A program made the translations under genes and the position numbers. Shown here one piece after another: positions 1 to 5,859 of a stretch of DNA of 6,017 nucleotides. Below the pieces are notes generated by a model that made no database searches, was not told the DNA's origin, and was given only the letters and a program-made list of their open reading frames with translations. Positions within the stretch are counted from its first letter, which is position 1. Each line of letters begins with the position of its first letter. Source of the DNA: DATIYW01 sp035517415 (GTDB taxonomy: Bacteria > Acidobacteriota > Thermoanaerobaculia > Thermoanaerobaculales > Thermoanaerobaculaceae); NCBI GenBank assembly GCA_035517415.1, contig DATIYW010000021.1:1-6017 (forward strand), read 5' to 3'.

Positions 1-1
1 C

Positions 2-100
2 GCCAAGGTGACGGTGACCTCGGGGTCGGGCGTGACGGCGGTCGCCTCGCTCATCGACCAGACCACCAACGACCCGACCACGATCAACGTCCGGCGCTGA
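2..100 (+). CDS. C-terminal fragment of a probable secreted protein
   Basis: Only the last 32 codons are inside the window, read in frame 2 and ending with TGA at 98-100. The peptide ends in ASLIDQTTNDPTTINVRR. Every visible sense codon ends in G or C, as in the clear genes nearby, so this is very likely real coding sequence. The Thr/Val/Ser-rich beta-type composition and the 'ASxIDxxTNDPTTI' ending resemble the C-termini of large secreted or cell-surface beta-sandwich proteins that I recall from Acidobacteriota-like genomes; that likeness is from memory and the function is unknown. The next gene starts about 97 bases downstream, after a hairpin, so it is probably a separate transcription unit. 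Confidence 0.6.
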   Translation, partial: AKVTVTSGSGVTAVASLIDQTTNDPTTINVRR

Positions 101-120
101 GCGACCGTAGAACGGGCAGC

Positions 121-157
121 ACGGGCGCGGTGGAATTGCGCCCCGCAACCGCGCCGT
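121..157 (+). terminator. Composite GC-rich stem-loop after the left-edge gene
   Basis: The outer stem pairs ACGGGCGCGG (121-130) with CCGCGCCGT (149-157), with one bulged G. Nested inside is TTGCG (136-140) pairing with CGCAA (144-148) around a CCC loop. It lies 20 bases after the upstream stop codon and 40 bases before the next start. There is no T-run after it, so it is not a classic intrinsic terminator. It may act as a terminator or RNA stabiliser for the upstream transcript, or as a regulatory structure ahead of the DUF3300 gene. The pairing is visible; the role is inferred. Confidence 0.4.
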
Positions 158-180
158 TGCGATACGATGGGCGGTACAAG

Positions 181-188
181 GGAAGGAG
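181..188 (+). promoter_or_regulatory. Ribosome binding site that decides the DUF3300 start
   Basis: GGAAGGAG ends at 188. It directly abuts the ATG at 189 but lies 9 bases before the in-frame ATG at 198. The spacing therefore favours 198 as the true start. That start also gives a cleaner signal peptide (Met-Arg-Thr-Thr followed by a hydrophobic core). Confidence 0.6.
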
Positions 189-197
189 ATGCCCGTC

Positions 198-1304
198 ATG
201 CGCACGACCCTCGGTTTGACGCTGCTTCTCGCCGTCGCACTCCTCGCCGCGCCGGCGCTGGCGCAGGACGAACCGGACGGCGAGCTGCTCGCGCCGGACC
301 AGCTCGACAACCTGCTTGCGCCGATCGCGCTTTACCCCGACCCGCTCCTCGCCCAGGTGCTGGTCGCCGCGACGTTCCCCGGGCAGGTCGACGAGGCGGC
401 GCGCTTCGTCCGCGCCGACGGGAACGCCGATGACGTTGACGGCCAGCCATGGGACGTGAGCGTGAAGGCGGTCGCCCACTACCCGGAAGTCCTCGAGATG
501 ATGGCCGACAAGCTCGACTGGACCACGACGCTCGGCCAGGCCTACGTCAATCAGTCGGCCGACGTGATGGCCTCGGTGCAGCGCCTCCGCGCCCAGGCGG
601 AGCAGGCCGGCAACCTCGTCAGCTCGCCGGAGATGGAGGTGGTCAACTCCGGCGACGGGATCGAGATCTGGCCGGCGCAGCCGCAGTACATCTACGTGCC
701 GACCTACGACCCCGGCCTCGTCTTCTTCGCCCGCGCGCCGCTGTTCTTCGCCACCCGGTTCGTCATCGGCGCGTGGCTCAACCTCGACTTCGACTGGCAC
801 CAGCGCCACATGTTCTATCACGGCTGGGACCGCGGCCGCGGCTGGATGGAGCGCAGCCGGCCCTACGTCCACGTGACGAACGTGTACGTGAACAACAACT
901 ATCGCGACATCCGGGTGAACCGGAACGTGGTCCGCCGGCCGGTCGACTACCGCGAGCTCGACCGCTACGACCAGGTCCACCGGCGGACCAACTTCGACAA
1001 CGTCCATTCCCGCAGCGTGAAGGTGCCGCCGCCGCCGCCCGTGCCGCCGCAGTTCAACAACAAGATCATCGTCCGCAACGTCAACGTCAACGACCCGCGG
1101 CTCAACGAGTTCCGCGGCCATGCGCCGAAGCCGCCGAACGTCGTCAAGGTGCCGGACGTGCCGGCATTCACCCCGGTCCACAGCGGGTTCGACACGCACC
1201 AGGTGAGCACGCGCGGGCAGGTCAGCCGCGCGAAGGTGCCGCCGCCCCCGCCGCCTCCGCCGCCGCACCCGCAGGTCAAGCGTGACGAGAGGAGGCACCC
1301 ATGA
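198..1304 (+). CDS. Secreted DUF3300 family protein with poly-proline C-terminal region
   Basis: The 368-aa protein starts with a clear Sec signal peptide: Arg at 2, hydrophobic core to about residue 20, likely cleavage after ALA (residues 20-22). Residues about 33-175 carry the DUF3300 pattern: LAPIALYPDPLLAQVL (40-55), then a WD and a 'VKAVAHYPEVLEMM' segment, 'LDWTTTLGQAYVNQ', and IWPAQPQYIYVPTYDP (157-172). A hydrophobic stretch (174-195) and a Trp/His-rich segment (around 199-216) follow. The C-terminal third is Asn/Arg/Val-rich low complexity with two KVPPPPP-type tracts, the second with nine prolines. The molecular function of the family is unknown. An exported, periplasmic or envelope location is likely from the signal peptide. 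The gene overlaps the DUF2950 gene by four bases, and the two families commonly sit together. Start 189 would add three residues (MPV). Family assignment is confident; function is not. Confidence 0.9.
   Translation: MRTTLGLTLLLAVALLAAPALAQDEPDGELLAPDQLDNLLAPIALYPDPLLAQVLVAATFPGQVDEAARFVRADGNADDVDGQPWDVSVKAVAHYPEVLEMMADKLDWTTTLGQAYVNQSADVMASVQRLRAQAEQAGNLVSSPEMEVVNSGDGIEIWPAQPQYIYVPTYDPGLVFFARAPLFFATRFVIGAWLNLDFDWHQRHMFYHGWDRGRGWMERSRPYVHVTNVYVNNNYRDIRVNRNVVRRPVDYRELDRYDQVHRRTNFDNVHSRSVKVPPPPPVPPQFNNKIIVRNVNVNDPRLNEFRGHAPKPPNVVKVPDVPAFTPVHSGFDTHQVSTRGQVSRAKVPPPPPPPPPHPQVKRDERRHP
1020..1265 (+). repeat. Two KVPPPPP poly-proline tracts in the DUF3300 gene
   Basis: The codons AAG GTG followed by runs of CCN occur at 1020-1049 (Lys-Val-Pro5-Val-Pro2) and again at 1233-1265 (Lys-Val-Pro9). 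The DNA of the two copies is similar but not identical (a CCG run versus mixed CCG/CCC/CCT). They flank a segment of about 60 residues rich in Asn, Val and Pro. The feature is a low-complexity coding repeat, probably an extended linker or tail. Confidence 0.7.
1287..1295 (+). promoter_or_regulatory. Strong ribosome binding site for the DUF2950 gene, inside the upstream gene
   Basis: GAGAGGAGG lies five bases before the ATG at 1301 and within the last codons of the DUF3300 gene. Together with the ATGA overlap (ATG at 1301-1303, TGA at 1302-1304) it supports translational coupling and fixes the start of the second gene. Confidence 0.8.
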
Positions 1305-2311
1305 GGCGCCCGTTCTCAGTTTTGGTCGGTCGCTCCGCGAGCCGCTCGCCGATCCTCGCCGGGGCACGCGCCGCGGCGGCGATCGCCGTGGTCGCCGGGT
1401 GCGGCCTCGCGCTCGCGCCCGCCGTGGCGGCGGCGAAGCCGCCCAAGCAGGCGACGTTCGCGACCCCGGACGCGGCGGTCCAGGCGCTGGTCAAGGCGAC
1501 GGCGGCCGCGGACCAGAAGGCGCTGGCGGCGATCTTCGGCCCCGACCGCGAGAAGCTCCTCTCCGGCGACCCGGTCGAGGACGCCAACGCGCTCAAGGCG
1601 TTCTCCGAGCGTCTCGCCAAGGCCGCGACGGTCGAGAAGGTCGACGACGCCAAGTACACGCTGCTGGTGGGCGAGGAGCGCTGGCCGTCGCCGATCCCGA
1701 TCGTCAAGGCGGGCAAGAAGTGGCGCTTCGACACCGAGGCGGGACTCGACGAGATCCTCAACCGGAGGGTCGGCCGCAACGAGCTGTCGGCGATCATGAC
1801 CTGCCGCGCCTACGTCGTCGCGCAGTGGGAGTACTTCACCGAGGCGCGCGACACTGCGACCGACGCGATCGCGGTCTACGCCCAGCACTTCATCAGCAAG
1901 CCGGGGCTGCACGACGGCCTCTACTGGGACGTTCCCGAGGGTGGCAAGCCGAGCCCGCTCGGCAGCCTCGTCGCGGCTGCGCGCGAGGAGGGGTACACCC
2001 CCGGCGCGGCGAAGCCGGCGGACCAGCCGCATCGCACGCCCTACCAGGGGTACTTCTTCCGGATCCTCAAGGCGCAGGGCCCGCACGCGCCGGGCGGCCG
2101 GTTCAGCTACGTCATCAACGGCAACATGATCGCCGGCTACGCGCTGATCGCCTATCCGGCGAAGTGGGGCGTCTCCGGGGTGATGACGTTCATCGTCAAC
2201 AACCAGGGGCGGGTCTACGAGAAGAACCTCGGCGAGCAGACCGAGGAGCTGGCCCGGGCGGTGACGGAGTACGACCCCGACCCGAGCTGGCGGCTGGTCG
2301 ACGAGCCGTAG
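1301..2311 (+). CDS. Exported DUF2950 family protein
   Basis: This 336-aa protein has an Arg-containing N-terminus and a long Ala/Val hydrophobic core (about residues 18-45). Export could end in signal peptidase I cleavage near AVAAA (41-45). Alternatively VAGC (31-34) fits a lipobox, which would make it a lipoprotein lipidated at Cys34. Residues from about 52 show the DUF2950 pattern: FATPDAAVQALV (53-64), a segment ending in WRFDTEAGLDEILNRRVGRNE (141-161), PYQGYFFRILKAQGPHAPGG (247-266), then AYPAKWGVSGVMTFIVN (284-300) and VYEKNLG (305-311). Length and motif order look complete. Function is unknown for the family. It is the second gene of an overlapping pair with the DUF3300 gene, a recurrent arrangement that suggests a joint envelope role. 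It converges with the kinase gene, whose stop lies 35 bases away. Confidence 0.9.
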   Translation: MRRPFSVLVGRSASRSPILAGARAAAAIAVVAGCGLALAPAVAAAKPPKQATFATPDAAVQALVKATAAADQKALAAIFGPDREKLLSGDPVEDANALKAFSERLAKAATVEKVDDAKYTLLVGEERWPSPIPIVKAGKKWRFDTEAGLDEILNRRVGRNELSAIMTCRAYVVAQWEYFTEARDTATDAIAVYAQHFISKPGLHDGLYWDVPEGGKPSPLGSLVAAAREEGYTPGAAKPADQPHRTPYQGYFFRILKAQGPHAPGGRFSYVINGNMIAGYALIAYPAKWGVSGVMTFIVNNQGRVYEKNLGEQTEELARAVTEYDPDPSWRLVDEP

Positions 2312-2317
2312 GGCCTC

Positions 2318-2347
2318 AGCCCGGAAACCTCGAGTGGGGTCCGGGTT
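2318..2347. terminator. Hairpin between convergent genes
   Basis: AGCCCGGA (2318-2325) pairs with TCCGGGTT (2340-2347), including one G-T pair, around a 14-base loop that contains the palindrome CTCGAG. It fills the short gap between the DUF2950 stop (2309-2311) and the kinase stop (2347-2349 on the other strand) and could serve both transcripts. No T-run follows on either strand, so termination is an inference from position. Confidence 0.35.
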
Positions 2348-4293
2348 CAGGCGGTCGCGGACGCGGGACGCCCGCCGAGGGCGGCGCGCAGGATGCGCGA
2401 GAGCGTCTCCATGCCGAACGGCTTCTGCAGGAACGGCAGGTCCCCCGCGGCGATCCGCCGCCGGAGCGCCTCCTCCTCGGCGTAGCCCGACATCAGCACC
2501 ACCCTCATCCCCGGCCAGCGCCGCTGCAGCGTGGCCGCGAGGTCGGTGCCGACCGTGTCCGGCAGCATGTAGTCGGTGAGGAGCAGGTCGAACCCCGGCT
2601 GCGCGGGGAGCGCGGCGGCCTCGGTCCCGCTCCCGACCGGCGTGACCCGGTAGCCGAGCATGGTGAGGACCTGGACCAGCCCCTCGCGCGCCCCCGCCTC
2701 GTCCTCGACCACCAGCAGCCGCTCGCCGCCGCCCACGGCCAGCGCCGGCCCCGGGGTCGCCTCCGGGACCGGAGCTGACGCGCTCGGCGCCGGTGCGACC
2801 GGCAGGAGGACGGTGAACGTGCTTCCCCGGCCCACCTCGCTCGCGACCTGGATCCGCCCGCCGTGGGCGGCGACGATGCCGTGGACCACCGCGAGGCCGA
2901 GGCCGGTGCCCTTGCTCGCCTCCTTGGTGGTGAAGAACGGCTCGAAGATCCGCGCCTGCACCTCGGCGTCCATCCCGGTGCCGGTGTCGCCGATCTCGAG
3001 CGTCGCGATGCCGTCGGCGACGCCCGTGCGCACGGTGAGTCGGCCGCCGTGGGGCATCGCGTCGGCGGCGTTCACCACCAGGTTCATCAGCACCTGCTCG
3101 AGGTGCGTGCCGTCTCCCTCGAGCGGGATCGGCGCGGCGGCGAGGTCGAGCTCGAGCGCGATGTTCTCCCGCAGCAGGCGCTGCATCATCCGCGACGAGC
3201 GGCGGACCACGTCGTTGAGGTCGAGGCGGGCCAGGCGCGGCGGGTCGGAGCGCGAGAAGAGCAGGAGCTGGCGGGTCAGCGCGGCGCCGCGCATGACCTG
3301 CTCCTGGAGCTCGACGACCGTGGCGCGGAACCGCTCCGGGTCGTCGAGCTGGCCGCCCATCGCCTGCGACAGGCTGAGGATCGCCTGCAGCACGTTGTTG
3401 AAGTCGTGCGCGACGCCCCCCGCTAGCTGGCCCACCGCCAGCATCTTCTGCGACTGCAGGAGCTGCGCCTCCAGCGCCGTGCGCTCCGCCTCCGCGAGCT
3501 TGCGGTCGGTCACGTCGCTGATCACGGTGCCGATCCGGTAGCCGCGGTCGGTCCTGATGCGGAAGATGCTCTGGCGCACGGTGCGAGATGTGCCGTCGCG
3601 CGCGCGGATGCCGATCTCGTGGGGGATCGTCGGCAGGACGCCGTCGCGCACCGCCTCGATCACCGACTGCTTGACGTACTGGTAATGCTCCGGGGTCTTG
3701 CGCTCCGGCAGGTAGACCTGCCACTCCACGTCCCACACCGGGCGCCCGATCGCGTCCTCGCGCTTGATCCCGTCGATCCGCTCGATCGCGGGGTTCCACT
3801 CGAGCACCAGGCCGTCCTCGTCGATCAACACGAGGCCTTCCGAGAGGCCCTCGACCGTGGTGCGGAACATCTCCTCGCTCTCGCGCAGCGCCTGCTCCGC
3901 GCCCTTGCGCCTGCCGATGTCGGCGAACGACTGGACCGCGCCGATCAGCTCGCCGGTCTCGCCGAACACCGGATCCGCCGCGGCCCAGAGCCAGCGCCCG
4001 GCGATCCGGTACTCCGCCTCCCGGTGTGCGCGCGCGGCCAGCATCCCCGGCAGCGGGCACGGGTCCGGGTGGCCGCCGGCGCCGTGGACGAGGTCGCAGC
4101 AGTTGGCGCCGCGGACGGCGTCGCCGGCGCGCCCGACCAGCGTCTCGAACGCGACGTTGCAGCGCACCACGGTCCCGTCGAGGTCGGTGAGGCAGACGGC
4201 GTCGGTGATGACATCGAGGATCGCGCCCCACTGGCGCGTCGCACTCGCCAGCGCTCGCTCCGCGCGCTCCAGTTTGGTGGGGTCGTCGTCCAT
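2347..4293 (-). CDS. Soluble hybrid sensor histidine kinase (PAS-PAS-HisKA-HATPase-REC)
   Basis: This 648-aa protein is a cytoplasmic two-component sensor that should autophosphorylate on His and pass the phosphate to its own receiver domain. PAS 1 covers about residues 20-128 and PAS 2 about 138-262. The dimerisation domain has the H-box GGVAHDFNN, with His296 as phosphoacceptor, typical of the HPK4-like group. The ATPase shows the N-box (Asn404 and Asn408 in LMNLVVNAADAM), G1 DTGTG (436-440), the F-box FEPFFTTK (450-457), G2 GTGLGL (462-467) and GRGSTF (488-493). After a Pro/Ala-rich linker (about 500-524) comes a receiver with acidic E530/D531/E532, acceptor Asp574 (LLTDYMLPD), Ser602 and Lys624 in QKPF. 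All key residues are present. There are no membrane segments or signal peptide, so the ligand is probably sensed in the cytoplasm. Met at 4293 is chosen because it has AGGGGAG just upstream and PAS 1 follows directly; the open frame further upstream crosses another gene. It stands alone, with no separate regulator beside it. Confidence 0.93.
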   Translation of the reverse strand: MDDDPTKLERAERALASATRQWGAILDVITDAVCLTDLDGTVVRCNVAFETLVGRAGDAVRGANCCDLVHGAGGHPDPCPLPGMLAARAHREAEYRIAGRWLWAAADPVFGETGELIGAVQSFADIGRRKGAEQALRESEEMFRTTVEGLSEGLVLIDEDGLVLEWNPAIERIDGIKREDAIGRPVWDVEWQVYLPERKTPEHYQYVKQSVIEAVRDGVLPTIPHEIGIRARDGTSRTVRQSIFRIRTDRGYRIGTVISDVTDRKLAEAERTALEAQLLQSQKMLAVGQLAGGVAHDFNNVLQAILSLSQAMGGQLDDPERFRATVVELQEQVMRGAALTRQLLLFSRSDPPRLARLDLNDVVRRSSRMMQRLLRENIALELDLAAAPIPLEGDGTHLEQVLMNLVVNAADAMPHGGRLTVRTGVADGIATLEIGDTGTGMDAEVQARIFEPFFTTKEASKGTGLGLAVVHGIVAAHGGRIQVASEVGRGSTFTVLLPVAPAPSASAPVPEATPGPALAVGGGERLLVVEDEAGAREGLVQVLTMLGYRVTPVGSGTEAAALPAQPGFDLLLTDYMLPDTVGTDLAATLQRRWPGMRVVLMSGYAEEEALRRRIAAGDLPFLQKPFGMETLSRILRAALGGRPASATA

Positions 4294-4509
4294 CGCTCCC
4301 CTGAGCGGCCCGCTCCCGCTGTCACGGCGCGGCCCGGTCCGTTCGCGCGCTGCCGCGCGCGGCGCCGATGCGTGTGCGCGCGAGGAGGATACACCGCCGA
4401 GCAGCGCGGCGCACCGCGAGTGGCGGCCGCGCGCCGCGAGGGCCGAGGGAATCCCACCCCGAAGGTCGGCGTTGACCTCGATGGCAGCGGCGAAACCAGG
4501 GAGGTGTCT
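4294..4509. other. Divergent intergenic region between the kinase and DUF4833 genes
   Basis: This 216-base gap must hold the promoters of both flanking genes. On the minus strand, TATCCT (4391-4386) is a weak -10-like match about 90 bases before the kinase start, without a recognisable -35. A perfect stem CGCGCGC-TGCC-GCGCGCG (4344-4361) lies in what would be the kinase leader. On the plus strand TTGACC (4472-4477) looks like a -35 but has no matching -10. I see no convincing small gene here, despite open frames that reflect high GC. Confidence 0.4.
4498..4504 (+). promoter_or_regulatory. Ribosome binding site that sets the DUF4833 start
   Basis: AGGGAGG lies five bases before the ATG at 4510. 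The open reading frame continues far upstream, antisense to the kinase gene, so this site and the signal peptide right after it are what identify the true start. An earlier ATG at 4481 is in another frame. Confidence 0.75.
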
Positions 4510-5040
4510 ATGGTTTCGATCTCCAGGACAATCCAGACGGCGGCGCTTGCCCTCGCGCTCTGCGCCGCGGTCCCGACCCGCCCCGCCGCCCGGCGGCGCG
4601 CCGACCCGAACCGGCTGTTCGTGATCCAGCGCAGCCTCAACGCCAACGTGGTCGTCTACGACGCCGTCCGCGACAAGGCCGGCGGGCTCGATCGCGACCG
4701 GCCGGTGACCGCGTTCTGGCTGATGAACGCCGACAAGGGCGAGCGCAGGAACCTCAACCTGATCGAGAAGGCCAAGGCGTACGGGTTCGACGTCCGCCCG
4801 GAGGCCGGCGGCGCCGCGGAGATCCGCCTCAAGGCGATGGAGCAGCGGCCGATCCGCGTGCAGTTGGCGGGCAGGCGGCCGCAGGCGGTGACCCACATCG
4901 CGGGGCAGGATGCGGTGCTCAACCTGGTCTACATCCGGACCAAGCCGGGCAGCTCGGTCCACGTCCAGTACGTCGACCTGTTCGGGTTCAGCGTGCGCGG
5001 TCACCGCCCGCTCCGCGAGCGCCTGACGCCGTCCGCGTAG
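4510..5040 (+). CDS. Secreted DUF4833 family protein
   Basis: The 176-aa protein begins with a probable Sec signal peptide (Arg6, hydrophobic core about 10-22). The cleavage site is not obvious because an Arg-rich stretch, PTRPAARRR, follows at 22-30. The mature part carries the DUF4833 pattern: NRLFVIQRSLNANVVVYDA (34-52), then PVTAFWLMNADKGERRNLN (65-83), KAYGFDV (89-95), an IRV-type strand (115-117) and a C-terminal YVDLFGF (154-160). It looks complete for a small single-domain family. The biochemical role is not known; the signal peptide suggests a periplasmic or cell-surface location. Cys18 sits in the hydrophobic core but is preceded by Leu, so a lipoprotein is unlikely. It is divergent from the kinase gene and ends before a tight hairpin, which suggests a single-gene transcript rather than an operon with the sortase. 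Confidence 0.8.
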   Translation: MVSISRTIQTAALALALCAAVPTRPAARRRADPNRLFVIQRSLNANVVVYDAVRDKAGGLDRDRPVTAFWLMNADKGERRNLNLIEKAKAYGFDVRPEAGGAAEIRLKAMEQRPIRVQLAGRRPQAVTHIAGQDAVLNLVYIRTKPGSSVHVQYVDLFGFSVRGHRPLRERLTPSA

Positions 5041-5047
5041 GCCCCTA

Positions 5048-5064
5048 CGGCGCCCCCGGCGCCG
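5048..5064 (+). terminator. GC-only hairpin after the DUF4833 gene
   Basis: CGGCGCC (5048-5054) pairs perfectly with GGCGCCG (5058-5064) around a CCC loop. It begins seven bases after the TAG stop. No T-run follows, so it is a terminator candidate by position and stem strength only; it also separates this gene from the promoter-like element at 5071. Confidence 0.45.
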
Positions 5065-5070
5065 CGCGGC

Positions 5071-5096
5071 TTGACGACCGCCGCTCGTGCTACGAT
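5071..5096 (+). promoter_or_regulatory. Possible sigma70-type promoter for the sortase gene
   Basis: TTGACG (5071-5076) matches a -35 box in five of six positions, and TACGAT (5091-5096) matches a -10 box in four. A TGC just before the -10 could give an extended -10 (TGnTACGAT). The spacer is only 14 bases, shorter than the usual 16-18, which is the main reason for doubt. It would give a leader of roughly 85 bases before the sortase start. Confidence 0.35.
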
Positions 5097-5173
5097 GCCG
5101 CCCGACGTGCGCGGTGCCGGGGGGACACGCGCTCACGCCCGGGTCGCCCCTGCACACGCCAATTGATGCGTCT

Positions 5174-5180
5174 GGAGAGG
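5174..5180 (+). promoter_or_regulatory. Ribosome binding site that decides the sortase start
   Basis: GGAGAGG is six bases before the ATG at 5187. The earlier in-frame starts (TTG 5163, ATG 5166) have no such site, and using them would place this sequence inside the coding region. Start 5187 also gives a compact signal sequence. Confidence 0.75.
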
Positions 5181-5186
5181 TCGTCG

Positions 5187-5846
5187 ATGGGTGTGGTCCG
5201 GAGCAGGGGCGTCGCGAGTCACTCGCCGGCGGTCGCCGGCGCTCTTCTTGCCTTCCTCGTGCCGGTTGCGGTCCGAGCGCAATCGCCGGCGGCGCGGGTC
5301 GCCGACATCCCGGAGCAGGAGGTTCCGGCGCTCCCGCCCGTGACCGTCGCCGACCCGTCGCTCGGGCGCATCGAGATCCCGCGCATCGGGGTCTCGTCGG
5401 TCATCCTGCAGGGCGTGGACGACCGGACGATCCGCCGCGCCGTCGGGCACTTCCCCGAGACCGCGCTGCCGCACCAGAGCGGCAACATGGCGCTCGCCGC
5501 GCACCGCACGACGGACTTCTACGGGCTGCGCAACATCCGCATCGGCGACGAGATCACGATCACCTCGCCGCGCGGCGCGTTCCGCTACCTCGTCGACCGG
5601 ACCTGGGTCGTAAGCCCCGCGGACGTTTCGGTGCTGGCGCCCTCGCCCGACAAGATCCTCACCCTCGTCACCTGCTACCCGTTCGACTTCCGCGGCGCCG
5701 CACCGCAGCGCTTCATCGTCCGGGCGCGGGCGCTCGCCGCGGGCCCGGTGGCCGTGCCGGCCGGCGCGCCGGAGGTGTGTCCGAGCGCCCCGGTCCCGCC
5801 GGCGCAGCCGCCGAGCGTGGTCGCCGGCACGGTGCCCGCGAAGTGA
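5187..5846 (+). CDS. Class D-type sortase (cysteine transpeptidase)
   Basis: Sortases cut a sorting motif in an exported protein and join it to an amine acceptor at the cell surface. This 219-aa protein has an N-terminal hydrophobic segment (about 14-29) with a possible signal-peptidase site at VRA-QS, then a short linker. The sortase barrel starts at LGRIEIPRIGVSSVILQG (59-76) and continues with RRAVGHFPETALPHQSGNM. The catalytic His106 is in ALAAHRTTDFYGL, Cys163 in TLVTCYP, and Arg175 in APQRFIVRA. These three residues and the 'AVGHxPxTxxPGxxGN'-like stretch fit class D or related sortases known also from Gram-negative bacteria. About 40 Pro/Ala/Val-rich residues (181-219) follow the barrel, with a second Cys at 198. 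No substrate with an LPXTG-like motif and C-terminal anchor is visible in the window. A hairpin and a promoter-like site separate it from the DUF4833 gene. Confidence 0.9.
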   Translation: MGVVRSRGVASHSPAVAGALLAFLVPVAVRAQSPAARVADIPEQEVPALPPVTVADPSLGRIEIPRIGVSSVILQGVDDRTIRRAVGHFPETALPHQSGNMALAAHRTTDFYGLRNIRIGDEITITSPRGAFRYLVDRTWVVSPADVSVLAPSPDKILTLVTCYPFDFRGAAPQRFIVRARALAAGPVAVPAGAPEVCPSAPVPPAQPPSVVAGTVPAK

Positions 5847-5859
5847 CCCGCGCGGCCCG

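Noticed and set aside
136..168. Full sigma70 promoter before the DUF3300 gene (TTGCGC 136-141 with TACGAT 163-168)
   Set aside because: The spacer would be 21 bases and the -35 match is weak; only the -10-like element is noted in a finding.
84..1367. A 427-codon minus-strand open frame over the DUF3300 gene
   Set aside because: Its His/Val/Arg/Asp-rich, repetitive translation is typical of the antisense of a high-GC gene, while the plus strand has a signal peptide and a recognised family.
1282..2778. A 498-codon plus-strand frame over the DUF2950 gene and the end of the kinase gene
   Set aside because: It is a Gly/Arg/Pro-rich out-of-frame translation crossing two convergent genes; no domain is visible.
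1316..4231. A 971-codon minus-strand open frame across the DUF2950 and kinase genes
   Set aside because: It is a high-GC shadow: the translation is Arg/Ala/Pro-rich with no domain, and it overlaps two genes with clear motifs in other frames.
4472..4500. Promoter starting with TTGACC before the DUF4833 gene
   Set aside because: No -10-like sequence occurs at 16-18 bases downstream, and it would overlap the ribosome binding site.
3619..4509. N-terminal extension of the DUF4833 frame by 297 codons
   Set aside because: It is antisense to the kinase gene and has no recognisable domain; the ATG at 4510 has a good ribosome binding site and a signal peptide.
4294..5157. N-terminal extension of the kinase frame by 288 codons
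   Set aside because: The extension is antisense to the DUF4833 gene, is low complexity, and the ATG at 4293 has a ribosome binding site directly before PAS 1.
4510..5846. A DUF4833-sortase operon or a new system linking them
   Set aside because: They are separated by 146 bases with a hairpin and a promoter-like site, and the DUF4833 protein has no sortase motif; a functional link is not supported.
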